In this document: in pieces, positions 46,558 through 57,660 of the stretch | How positions within the stretch are numbered: the first letter of the stretch is position 1 | Layout of the letters: the number at the start of each line of letters is the position of its first letter | DNA from: Blasia pusilla | Lineage: Eukaryota > Marchantiophyta > Marchantiopsida > Blasiales | Direction of reading: 5' to 3' | DNA: 64,000 nt | Assembly: GCA_050084515.1 (NCBI GenBank) | Contig: CM114274.1 | Location: 29,016,001-29,080,000, forward strand | The notes under the pieces: model-generated | Seen by the model: only the letters and a program-made list of their open reading frames with translations | Told to the model about the DNA's origin: nothing | The model's database searches: none | Made by a program: the position numbers and the translations under genes

Positions 46558-48190
46558 GTAACCTTTCAAATTTTAGTATTGAGAGCATTGTTTTTTTGTA
46601 GTTGTTCTCTTATGGCATGTAGGGAAGATCACGTCCACAAAGAATAAGTGCTCATGATGTGGTTTGTTCATTTGTTCATTTCAGGTGCGAGTTGATTCTG
46701 GATTCAAATGGCAGAATTCTCGGCTTTTTCCATGGCTACAAACTTTATAGTGTATTTGTGGCATATGTTTGAAGTAGTAGATAGAGGAAAAGAGTGTTTA
46801 ATGCTCTTTCTCATTACAACCCTATTTTAGTAAATGTCATTTTCGAAGGACAAATGCCACATTCTTTGATTCGGATTGTAGGAAGTTTGGGATAGGAAAG
46901 GAATGGAACTATAGCCGATATCTCCAACGCCTTCTTGGGAGGATAGGTGGCATTGTATTTGTCTACTATTGCAGATTTTTGTACTGTGTTTCTTTACCTT
47001 TTGTATTTTCACCCTTTCTTTGTGACAGTAGGAGAGTAAACAAGAGTGTTACCTTATTAACATCATAGTATCAAGAATGATGGTCATTTACCTCCTTACT
47101 TGTTACAAATATGGTTTTTTTTTTCTGGATGAAAAAAATCTGAGATTGGAATCTTGTTGATTATTAGAAGCATTACTTATGAGAGCGCGTGCATTGTCTA
47201 TAGAAGGCATTCTGCCATTCCCATTCATTGGGCGTGCATCTATCTTTTCGTGTTTACATGTTGTATGGTTGGTTACTCATCAAACAGGGTGAATTGGAAG
47301 GTGTCTTGGTTTGATTTTTTCTATTTCTCTTGCTCCTTTTGGACATGCATTCTTCTCTTCTTCATTTGTAAGACAATGAATTATTTAGATTCATTGAATG
47401 GTTGATCTTGTTGTGGTCTAGCTTGCTTGCTGATTGATCTCCAAGGCAAGTTTACAAGTGGATGCATTTGACTCAGCATGATGATGTACTTGTCATGTTT
47501 TGGTGAATACATAGTTAAAGCTTTAGACTACATGGTCCTTTTTAGGATGAACAAGTTCTGAGATTGGAAACACTGGGATTTTTTCACACAGAATTCAGAT
47601 TGTTAGACACAGAACTTTCAAACCCCTTTGCTGTGAAGAAAATATCTATTTGTGAGTGACTTTAGTTTATGAGAGTGTGCGGACTGTCTTCACAAGCATT
47701 TCCGTGTATCCTATTTTACAGGCACATCCATTGTTTTGAGTGCTTTTGTGTTGTATGGTTTGTTATATATCGTATCATGGTGAATTGGGAGATGTGCCTT
47801 GATTCAGATTTCTCTATTTCCCCAAAACCTGTTGGACATGCTTTCTTCTCTACTTCTTTTGTAAGCCGAATAATTTTTTGGATTCATTTAATGGTTGATC
47901 TTGATGAGTGTTACCTGGCTTGCTGATAAAGAACTTATAAGATTGGAAATAGCCATTATGTTGGTGATAGAACGTTTACACTCCTTTAGTGTGAAAGTTC
48001 ACAAGAGTTTCCATCATGTTCTTCCCTAATGATAGCATGGTCCTTCGAAGAAGGCATTCCGGCTATACTGTATCACTTTCAGTTTCTTAAGTCTACCTGT
48101 AGGGACTCGAGTTTTACTTCTCAAAAATTTCTTCACCATCTTTCTACTGTACTTCTCACTAACTGTAACTCTAGAGATGATGAATGTGTG
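46558..48190. other. Long intron or spacer with a direct repeat
   Basis: No domain-bearing frame. Two related blocks of about 250 bp (47170-47430 and 47665-47910) share TATGAGAG.G.G, GTTGTATGGTT, GGTGAATTGG, TTTCTCTATTTC, TTGGACATGC and GGTTGATCTTG in order. It could be an intron joining the zinc-finger ORF to the transposase or spacer between two genes. Confidence 0.5.
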
Positions 48191-48199
48191 CAGGGAAGT

Positions 48200-51100
48200 A
48201 TGGACCTCAATTATCCTATCGACTTGACATCGACTCTTCCCCCATCACATGAAGCCATGGACAGAAGGATTCAACAAAGTGCTTTGACAAAAAGGATTTT
48301 GGCCATGAAGAGGACAGAGGTTCAAACAAGCATGCCGACGGGGAACATATCAACAAAAGACCTCCAGTGGAATGTCTATAATGCAGCATATATCCCTTGG
48401 TATAGGCTCGAGGATTTCATTATAGGTGAGGGTATTGGAGACAATATAAATCCCACTACCTTTTGGAAAGGTACATAGGAGAAAGGTTACGAGAAGAAGG
48501 AGAGGAAGCATCTTACACTATTTATTTTTGTGCTTACGAGCCTCAAGACAATCGACGCTTGCATCAACCAGTTGTGAACAGGCGAGTAGGCAGAAGTTTC
48601 ATTATTTTTTACATATAATTACATAGTCCTTATTTTAATCGTTTATTATATTTTGGTTGAGTAAGTGTCACACGTTCAATTTAGAGCATATGATTGTAGT
48701 CCCATGTAGTTGAGTGGTCAATTTATTCTTGATAGAATGCATTCCTGCGTATATTGAACAGGTCAAACCTTCCCAAGACATGCCCGGGAAATCGTCCTCG
48801 TGCACAAAAAATAATCCGAGGAGAGAGTTGGAAGCGAGGATGCTAATGTCATTTTTCAGTATCCGAACTGAAGTCTCCAATGCATGCGGCCAGAATAGTT
48901 TACAAACACATATTGCACATAGACAAGGATGGAAAACCATGCCATGGATCTAATGATCCAACAAGTTTGGGAACTCCAACAATGTATTCTCCTAGGATCT
49001 CAAATGAGTTGAGATGCTACATAAAAGAGAGACTTTGTCTTGGGGTAAAGCCCCACCAGATTATGTCGCAGCATGGCCTCATGCTAAAATATCGATCTGA
49101 AACATCTCCTGACTTTCAAAAAAGCATGATAAGGGATGATTTCATGCAAATGCATGATATTGCAAATGCAAAAAAGGAGTTGAATATGGAGACGTTCCAG
49201 TTTTGCATAGATGAGAATCAATCATTAAGTGCATTTGTAAATCTCAATCCAGAGAAAGTCTTTATTTATGAGCCTTATTTAGATGATGCCAGACCTCTCA
49301 TACTGGGATTCCAAAGCACTTGGCAGTTGCAAGCGATGGTGAAATATGGACAAAACAGTGTTTTGAGCATGGATAGTACGTTTGGTACCAATCGAAGCAA
49401 GGTACTAAGTTAAGTAGTCTTTGAAGTATACAATGATGAAAATGTGCTTTCGTCATGGAAATGGAAGATGTATTTGAGATGCCATTGCTACTTGTAAGAA
49501 ACCTCATCTATTGTATACTCTTGTGCAGTTTCCTTTGTACACTATTTTGGTGTTCGACGAGCACCATACTGGAATACCTGTAGCTTGGATTTTGACTAGT
49601 GGCTCAAAGGAGGTGCATTTGGTGAAATGGTTGCGGGCAGTGGCGGAAAAGTGTAGACTACAACAAAAATCTTGGGAGCCGAATGCAATCATAGTGGATG
49701 ATGCCAACGCTGAGCAAAATGCATTAAGGTATTCTTGGGATCCTAAAGTTGCGGTATCTTGCTGAAAGGGTACATCACACTTTTTTTTTAAATGAAAAAA
49801 CCTGAGTCAAATTTCCTGTCATGCAGATATTGATTACATTAGGAAAGGCATTCCGAAACTGTTATCTCAATGAAAGTTAAGCACATGGTTATATTCACTT
49901 GCAGGGTAACTTTTGCAAAGTCAAATATCATACTTTGTCTTTGGCATGTACGCCATGACTGGCTAAAGCAACTAAAGCAGAAGGTCAGATACGCGATAAT
50001 GAGAGATCACATGTCACGACGCCTAGGGGAGATTATGTATGTAAATCGATGTGGCACGTACACTAGAGGTGTGATCTTGGACAATGCGAGAAGGATGTTG
50101 CATCAATTCTATGTAGACTTCAAGGATGAAGTGGAGTTCATCAACTATATACAGACTTATTGGGAGCCAAAACTAGGTGGCTACAAACACTTTACCTTTT
50201 TTCCCCTTCCAAAATTGTTCCCTTTTTTATCACACTTTCATTAACTTTGTGCCACTCATTGCAAGGGCCAGCATTTACAAGATAAGAATGTGATTTGTTT
50301 TTGTGTGCAGACAAGTGGGTTAAAGCAGCGAGGGACTACCCTCATGCAAACCAGGACACAAATGCTACAATTGAAGCATATCATGGAAGCATGAAGGCAG
50401 TTCTAGCAGATGACAACAGAAGTATGTCTCAAAGAAGAGGAGATTACTTGGTTTGGAAGCTCAGTAGTTTTGTAGAGGCATGGTACTTCCATATACACTT
50501 GCTGAAAAAAAATGGGTTTGTTCGAAATGCAGTAGAGGAGCAATATGTGAATAATGCAGTTCTGAAGGGAAGAGAAATCCCAGCAGATGATGTGCAACTT
50601 ACAGAATCTAGGGGGCAAGTTAGGATGGCACGGGTGAGGAGCCAAACCATACCCAATAAGTGGTATGAAGTCTACAACTATGACACTGAATGGGGCCATT
50701 GTGAGTGTCCTTGGTCACTAAAAGGAAACATATGCAAACATATGGTAAGAAAAAGGTTGGTTTGTCTTGGATAGCATAAAATTAAGCAATCGTGCACCTT
50801 TTTCTGCACGTCATTTTATTGATTGAATCTTTTCAATTGATTCCTTCCATTTCTTTGTAGATCACTGCTCTACTACGAGATGATTACAGCGAAGAGGACC
50901 TTGTGAAAATACTTGAGATGAGAGAAGGCACAAAGCATGGCGGAATTGCTCAATTAAAGATGAGCAGGACGGATTCAGTCACTCTTGACCTTCCATTGTC
51001 CAATCACATCCTGGACCTCAATGATACACAAGGTGAATGATATGGACACCATCTAAATTTACTCATGATTCAGGGGGACACTTGTGAGGTTGCTTGTATA

Positions 51101-51656
51101 CATATAGACATGTGTTTTGGCAATTCATCACATTCTCATGTATTTATGCACTATTTGGTGTGATTCAGGAGGTATTCCATATGAAGATATGGACACGGGC
51201 ACTTTCACTCAGGATACACCAATACTTGAAGCATTGAACATCCCCAAACCAAGTAACAAGGATATGGAGGTTGCTATGGACAAGCTGTACTCTGAGTTGC
51301 GGAATCAGTGTCAAGGAAATGAGTTATTTCTTACGATGGCGTCCAAAATGTTGAGAGAAATAAACGGGCGGATTGAGAGCGCAAAAGTTATGTTTGTGAA
51401 CGGCTTGACTAATCAGCCTGGAAATCCCTTCCAGATTTACAAGGACGGGTTCCAAAATAATAATTCGCTTAAACGAGTGAAGTCCAACATCGAACCATGG
51501 TCTAAACAAGCAAACAGACGAGGTACACAAAATGGAGCAAGATATACCAGAGTGATGGCTCAGGCACAGGACGAAACTTCAAGTAAGTTACCATGCTTTC
51601 CAAAGCCCAAAACAAAGAAGAAGAAGTTGGGACCACAAGCTGAGTTGGACAAATAG
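48200..51656 (+). CDS. Mutator-like (MULE) transposase with SWIM zinc finger, multi-exon
   Basis: MULE transposases cut and move DNA elements; plant relatives such as FHY3/FAR1 are domesticated regulators. Phase-consistent exons: 48860-49401, 49529-49728, 49905-50176, 50311-50744, 50861-51032 and 51169-51656, all GT-AG. The core has the first catalytic Asp in SMDSTFGTN (near 49372), then FPLYTILVFDEHHTGIPVAW, the second Asp region IIVDDANAEQ (near 49697) and CLWHVRHDW, then PHANQDTNATIEAYH. The SWIM finger CECPWSLKGNICKHM ends exon 50311-50744. The tail is basic (KPKTKKKK). The 5' part (48200-48600) looks coding but needs a frame change at 48461-48472, and its joining to 48860 is unresolved. 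The DDE core is well kept, so activity is possible if the 5' end is intact. Confidence 0.8.
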
Positions 51657-52303
51657 GCAATGTCAACGACCTTAAACAATACGAGCCGAGTACTTGGTGG
51701 CACATAATGTCAGTGGTATTTTTCAGTTGTGGGAAGGTATGCCTATGCCCTGTAAATGATGCATTTCCTTACAATGAATATCATTGAATTTTTTTCCCAC
51801 CACGAGTAGTGAATAATTAACAGAATGCCTTTCATGTTTGTCGTTAGGAAAGCATTCTTACTTTACAGTTCTTCACCGCGTTGGATCGCGGAACCTAGCC
51901 TAACACAGCCGCCGGCCCTAGGCTTCCAAACTTGCAAGACGAGGCCTTTTTTATGGGCGTGTAGGATCGGGACCAAGCCATTCCCATTCAAGTTTTAAAG
52001 TTGTAAGGTCTAACACGATCAGGAGTGGCGTTTCGATTTCGTGGCGTTTCGATTTCAGGGGGCCAATCTGCACGAGCTGGTATGGCTACTCTTAGACGCG
52101 CATTTCTGGATAGGAAATAGAAAACTTTTGGGCCACGGGGTTCAGTAATACCAGTGATATCGCAAGGAGAAATTGAGTGAACTTCTTCTTCAGGGAGAAA
52201 CTTAGTGAGGAAGTCTTCGACTCGCGCTCATATCCTCCATTTTTCGAGTTGCTCTGCCAAAATTTTGATTCCAGTCTCAATAAATCCATTTTCATCAGCG
52301 ACC
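51657..52303. other. Spacer with a GC-rich patch and an inverted GAATGC motif
   Basis: At 51822-51861 AGAATGCCTTTC is followed by GAAAGCATTCT in inverted form, a small hairpin. From about 51880 to 52080 the DNA is GC-richer than either flank. No coding frame. Confidence 0.45.
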
Positions 52304-52930
52304 ATGGAAAGTATTGATGCAAGAAAGAGGACCAGAGAAGTTGTGATTGAGCTTGGCCAAGATTCCAAACCTGGACAACCACTGGATGAAGGCGATAGAG
52401 GCAATACATCACTTCCAGACATTGGGAAACGCCAGAGGAAATCCAACCACACCAATTCTTACTCTCCATTTTCTAGTACCAATCTATCTTTATTAGATAT
52501 GAATAGGAACTTTGATGATGCATTTGTGAAGATTTTCATGCGCCCTGTAGGAAACAAGGCACCTAAATCTCATAAGGGAACATTTTCAGAGTTGCAAGAG
52601 TTGTCAACCACGTTGAAAGTACTCTCAGATGTTTGCAATACAATGGAGTCTATTGTGAAGGGATTTCAGAATCAACAAACTTTGCTAGGCAAGCTAGAAA
52701 GTTACCGTTTAGAAAAAACCATTGATGGTTTGCCGGAAATCATTGAGAAGTTTGTGTTACAAGTGAAAGCTCTTTTGACATATGAGAGTATCGTACAATT
52801 GATGATGGCAAATAGCGAGGTTTTGCAATGTTTAGATCAGAATCGTAGTGCTTGGGAATTTCTACGAGCTCGGATTTCCTTTGATCTTTGCCCCAAGAAG
52901 TTTAGGCATCCGGTTCTTCATCAATCTTGA
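52304..52930 (+). CDS. Hypothetical helical protein, 208 aa
   Basis: The ATG lies in a strong context (ACCATGGA) and opens 208 codons ending TGA. The N-terminus has a basic cluster (DARKRTREVV, then GKRQRKSNH) like a nuclear signal. From about residue 90 the sequence is helical with regularly spaced leucines (FSELQELSTTLKVLSDVC) and ends in mixed charged sequence. No family recognised. It follows the MULE gene on the same strand by 650 bp, so it could be a further ORF of the same element or a host gene exon. Confidence 0.42.
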   Translation: MESIDARKRTREVVIELGQDSKPGQPLDEGDRGNTSLPDIGKRQRKSNHTNSYSPFSSTNLSLLDMNRNFDDAFVKIFMRPVGNKAPKSHKGTFSELQELSTTLKVLSDVCNTMESIVKGFQNQQTLLGKLESYRLEKTIDGLPEIIEKFVLQVKALLTYESIVQLMMANSEVLQCLDQNRSAWEFLRARISFDLCPKKFRHPVLHQS

Positions 52931-55300
52931 ATCCAGATTATCTTAGACGACATTTATTTGAGCTTTATTTTGGTTGTAGGCTTGGCATACTTGGGAGATG
53001 ATATTATGTATCTATCTGTCACACAGATATTCTAATAACTTTATGATCAGAAATCAATTACAGAATCGTGTGTTTTCATGATATTTCCTTTATCATATCC
53101 TATTCATGGTCTGCTAAGTCTGTATTGAAATACACCTACATATGCACTATACACACTATACTTTTAGCTGAAAGCACTGAACATGTTGAAGATGATTGCA
53201 TAATGGCTTCCCTTCCATATATTCCAAGTTGTTGGAATACTTTATATTGCATACCATAATGGATCCAAAAAACATCGTGACACGTTAGATTTAGATAGCT
53301 AATCTCTTGAATAGTTTGGGTAAATTTGAGGATCTGCCCAACACATAGTCCAAATTGTATGAGCAAAATATTTACATGGCTTGAAAAGCTAAATATTTTA
53401 TATATAAAAGGATTGATCACTAGCAGGTTTTTTGACATACAATGTGAGAATACTTTCTGTTTTATACTTGCAATTGGAAATCCCATCTTCCAAGTGTTAC
53501 ATCCATCAAACCATCTTGCCCATATCACATATGGGACCGCCACTAAGAATATACGAAGCATATAAAGTACTTCCTCGATGGGAATGCTATAATGCTTTCT
53601 TTCTCCTGCCAAAATAATATGCGTCTGTGAGTTTGTGGCAAAGGTGGAATGTTCTTGTGTTCTTTGACATGTTTGCCAGATATAACCATTCTTTATACAA
53701 TTGCTTCATTTCATACTTGGTATATCACATAAGGAAAGCCTACCAAATGGTCGGAACTTTATCCAATGTCAATTTAGGAAGTATGACATAATATGAATCA
53801 CGAGGACATTCACTCTTCAACTTGAGAGTTAGCCCTCTCTCAAGCAATAGTACTTTTTACTACGTACTACATCATTCTACTAGACTACACTGACAAAAAT
53901 CTACAATTGCTTGTAATATGCCTCATTTTGGCAACCAAACCTTAATATTCCGCCACCTTTCCTCCTCCTCGTCAATTTTCTTCTTGTATCTCGAAAGTTG
54001 TTCTTCCCACTGATTTTCCATAAACCATGCTAGAGCTTTAGCCTCTCTTTCTCCTCTTCCTCATCAATTGCACATTCGATGTAGAACTTGGAAACTTCCT
54101 CTGAAAATTGTTTTAACTCTTATTCCACTTCCTCAATTTTTTCCAGCTCTATCTCTTCCTCTATACTAGCTCTTCTAATTCTGACTGGGGGGACTTTGTA
54201 GCCAAATTTTTTTCATCTGATTCACTTGGAGCCATACGCCTTCAGTACGTACCCTTCATTGACAACATAAACAACACAAGTTAAAATATCACCACTACTC
54301 AGTTAAAGCAAGTTTCAAGGTCTAGAATGTATTTGAAGCAATTATCAAGAGAACAAATAATAGGATGATCAATTTTGACTTCATCAGCAACACTGGTGGT
54401 GTATAGAAAATGGTTTGATTATAAACTAGTCCACTTCTAATAAATTACATTTGCCTCAATAGTATCTACACCATCACAAGGAATACATTCCAGCTATCTA
54501 AGTGATTGTTCACTCAAAATAACCTTCTCATAGGGTCGTCATGTGAGGGCTATCTCCTCATTCACGGACATTGTATTTTTTGTGAGTGCTTCTCTTTCTT
54601 ATGAGAACATATCAAGTAAAATCTAGTATTTGAGATAATATATCTCAACCTGCTTGATCATACCGGACGAATGTGTTTGTCGACACATTCTTTCCAAAGT
54701 GGCTCTGCCTTCTCCTTAAAAATGATATATAACATTTACAATATTCACTCAATTGTACGTTACATACATATAGATCATTTTATTCAAACATCACACATGA
54801 TAGCTTAATACGCATAAGCATCTACCATTAAGACAATCCTCTCTCATGAAATCAAAAGCATTATGATAGCCCCAAATTCCGATAGATCAGAAAGCACACC
54901 TCTTGCAATATGGTCACTTTTGGCATCCACACCCAACCCAAACAACTCAACAGATAACATAAGGTGAGATCCTATACAATGGCTCTTGACTTCCCGTGAT
55001 GAAAAAACTCAGCTTACAACGTAAGTAACATGATCAATTTATTGAACCCATGACTTGTATACGCATCGGTGGGGAGGGATCAACATGTTCATAAATACGT
55101 TCGTCTTGATCTGATGTTCACAAATGTATTGAACCTATTACTTGTAAATTTTCATGGAAATCATTCCGACATTGTCTAATGGGATACTCGCAAGGCTTTG
55201 CCCTTCAAATTAACTATGAACCGAAATCTCTCCACGACATACCAGGATAATGATTCCATTCACAGGGTTGAAGGAATGAATATGGACTAGACCATGCACA
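52931..55300. other. Gene-free AT-rich stretch with one ruined ORF
   Basis: No intact gene. A 158-codon minus-strand frame at 53136-53612 lacks any domain and sits in AT-rich DNA where long open frames arise by chance. The only coding-like remnant is at 53.94-54.24 kb. Confidence 0.5.
53940..54235 (-). pseudogene. Remnant of a Glu/Lys-rich coiled-coil protein
   Basis: Read on the minus strand, an ATG near 54233 (MAPSESDEKNL) leads into Glu- and Lys-rich text: IELEKIEEVE, then EEVSKFYIECAIDEEEEKER, then SRYKKKIDEEEERW in another frame. There are several stops and at least one frame change. The composition suggests a coiled coil. Origin unknown. Confidence 0.45.
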
Positions 55301-55309
55301 ATGGAACTC

Positions 55310-56240
55310 AATGAATAGAAAAGCCCATCGCATGCCAACCTTGAAAATTGAAAGCATTCTAACTCTGTCAAAACCAAGAGCGCCTCAATCGACCCTAAAT
55401 TCATGCGGTGCCAATTGTGCTTATGGAAGGCATTCCGGACTCGCAGTAAGTATTGGAGCCCCGGCTGTCAACATCGGGCCAAAAAAACCTTCGTGGGTTT
55501 ATCACAGGAGTTACGTAATACACCTGCGCAATTCCATCTACTTACCCATCTAGTTACCTACCTAATACAGTCTGTGCAATGACGAACATGTTCATAAAAT
55601 GTACACAAACCTCACCTTCACGTTGAGACAGAAGGAGGAGATTCAACAATACATTTGAAGCCAATACGAAGCAATCCCACTCATGCCAAGAAGGAATAGG
55701 ACCATGAACGGAACGAAGCAGGATCAGCAATACAGAGCCAACATGACCATGAACGAAGAAGTGGCATTTCGAATTTGACCAATGAACATGAATATTAGAA
55801 AAGAAAACACCTATGGCTACATCTCTAAATAATATGCTAACGCGCGGAACCTATTACACTTGGACGAGAATCGGATGAATAAAACAGTTGCTCCAAATCC
55901 CCTTAAGGCACGCAAATTGACCCTAAATTCATGCGTTGCCAAATGTGCTTATGGAAGACATTCCAGACTCGCAGTAAGTATTAGAGCCGCGGATGTCAAC
56001 ATCGGGCCAAAATCTTCGTGGGTTTATCACATGAGGTACCTAATACACCTGCGCAATGATTGAACCCTTCCTTTTGTTCTCATGTTCATAAAATGTACAC
56101 AAACCTCTCCTTCACGGACGGATAGAGGAGATTCAACAATGTTCGTATTGAAGCCCATACGAACAATCCCACTCGAGCCAATAAGGAATAGGACCACGAA
56201 CGAAGCAGGATCATCAATACAAAGCCAACAGGAGCATGAA
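55310..56240. repeat. Diverged direct duplication, about 400-450 bp units
   Basis: The text around CCTAAATTCATGCG, TGTGCTTATGGAAG, CATTCC.GACTCGCAGTAAGTATT and AACATCGGGCCAAAA at 55390-55510 recurs at 55920-56040, and the following block (GGAGATTCAACAAT, GAATAGGACCA) recurs too. The first unit holds the GAAGGCATTC decamer. Confidence 0.85.
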
Positions 56241-56300
56241 CGATGAAGAAGCCAAAACCAAAACGTTCAGAAATCAGCGCCTATTGAAAAAGCAAATACG

Positions 56301-56410
56301 GAGCAGGTTGAGGCAACATGACCACGAATGAATTGCAAACAAGCTCCCTCAGGCCGAGCAGGTTGAGGCAACATGACCACGAATGAATTGCAAACAAGCT
56401 CCCTCAGGCC
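56301..56410. repeat. Perfect-looking tandem repeat, 2 units of 55 bp
   Basis: Both units run from GAGCAGGTTGAGGCAACATG to TCCCTCAGGCC without a difference that I can see, so the duplication is very recent. Confidence 0.95.
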
Positions 56411-56936
56411 TCAACAAAAGAATTGCATACAAAATCCCTCAGGGCAGGCGGGGTCACTACCTCTCCAATGCGCCAGCAATACGAACAAAGCGGGGTCACT
56501 GCCTCTCCTCACATGGTTTCCAGCATGGAAGGCTGGAATGAGATTTGCCCATAGTCTTGCTGCTGATTTATAGAGTACTACATTTGAATTTCAAATCTAT
56601 CACCATCCGCATGCCGTTTACATGCGTATGAGACCTTGCCATCCCACATAAGAACGGATATCCATCTTCGGATATCTGGTGCCGACCCTGAATAGTGCCG
56701 CCGCCGGTAAGTTTTACGACGGGCATTACTAGAGACGATCCCGATTCCGGGCAGGCAATACGGGTGAAAGGACCCGTCACTCAGACACGGCCCACGAGGC
56801 ACCAATAACACCTCTGATCTCTCGGACTATCGTGAGGCTGACTACATGGCTTTTAGCATCCGCCTCAATAGCCATGGAAAACCCCACACGAGTGAAGTTT
56901 TCTGACAAGGCTCCGAGAGATCTCGAGATCGATCGT

Positions 56937-56998
56937 TGGATTTCTTTGGTTTGTGAAAATGAGATGACAATCTCATTTTCACAAACCAAAGAAATCCA
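56937..56998. repeat. Perfect 29-bp inverted repeat with 4-base loop
   Basis: Arms 56937-56965 and 56970-56998 are exact reverse complements around GACA. The paralogous place at 34.64-34.70 kb has only the left arm. On a transcript this would be a very stable hairpin. Confidence 0.95.
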
Positions 56999-57309
56999 GT
57001 GGTGTGGAGTCGAGAAATTCTGGAACTGCTGCCAAGTTTATGCGGTTCTCTTTTTCTGAGCTCTTGGAACGTGTCCGCGTTGCCTCGTCAGAATCAGAAT
57101 GGAGATTTCACTACGATGATCAGAGAGAATTACTTCAAGGAAGCGAACAACAGATCCATAGGAGAGAGATCTTACTGAGGATATGAAGGATCATGACAAC
57201 CTTCGAGATCTTTATAGTATCAGAGGATATGAACGATCATGACAGATCGGGGGTTTCTGACATTGACCATTGCAGAAGACTATGAGCGATAATCAAGACC
57301 TGTGATTAC

Positions 57310-57660
57310 TGCAGCAGGCGATAAGAAAAATGATCTATTGTAGACACAATGCCTAAAAACAGAGATGAACCAACTCCGGTCAAATCGAGCTTCGACTATC
57401 TTATAAGGAAAATCTCATATGTGGAGAACGGCGCGACTGCTAGAACGGCTCCGAATCGCCGGAGTTCAAATAAATTCCAAGAAATAGGTGAAATTTTGTG
57501 TATATGACAAGCATCGTAAGAATTCACCGTCTGGAGTTGTAGACAATCTAAACCTTTAGTGCTAGCCCTCTATGGACAACAGCGAGGCGCCACGACTGGA
57601 TGATCACCAGAGGGAATCCCCAAGAGTCCTTGTAGAGAGTTCAATTCCAACTTTGAACTT
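57310..57660 (+). pseudogene. Aegerolysin-like copy D, heavily decayed
   Basis: The sequence after a CTGCAGCAG acceptor-like site matches exon 2 of copy C. It carries several in-frame stops early on, frame changes in the middle, and a deletion of roughly 60 bp that removes the segment holding the conserved DCPW strand region. No usable signal-peptide exon was found upstream. It cannot encode a working protein. Confidence 0.75.

Larger units (their letters stand above)
43936..55435. repeat. Dispersed decamer GAAGGCATTC around the transposase locus
   Basis: Exact plus-strand copies occur at 43936, 43957, 45465, 47203, 48050 and 55426. AAAGGCATTC is at 49844, and GAAAGGCATTC lies on the minus strand at 51823-51833. 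I saw no exact copy elsewhere in the window. Two copies (43936 and the inverted 51823) extend to a shared AAGGCATTCTGT(T/A)AATTAT, so they may mark element ends. Confidence 0.55.

Noticed and set aside
53136-53612. 158-codon minus-strand frame
   Set aside because: AT-rich, no family, no codon or splice support, and opposing frames are also long here.
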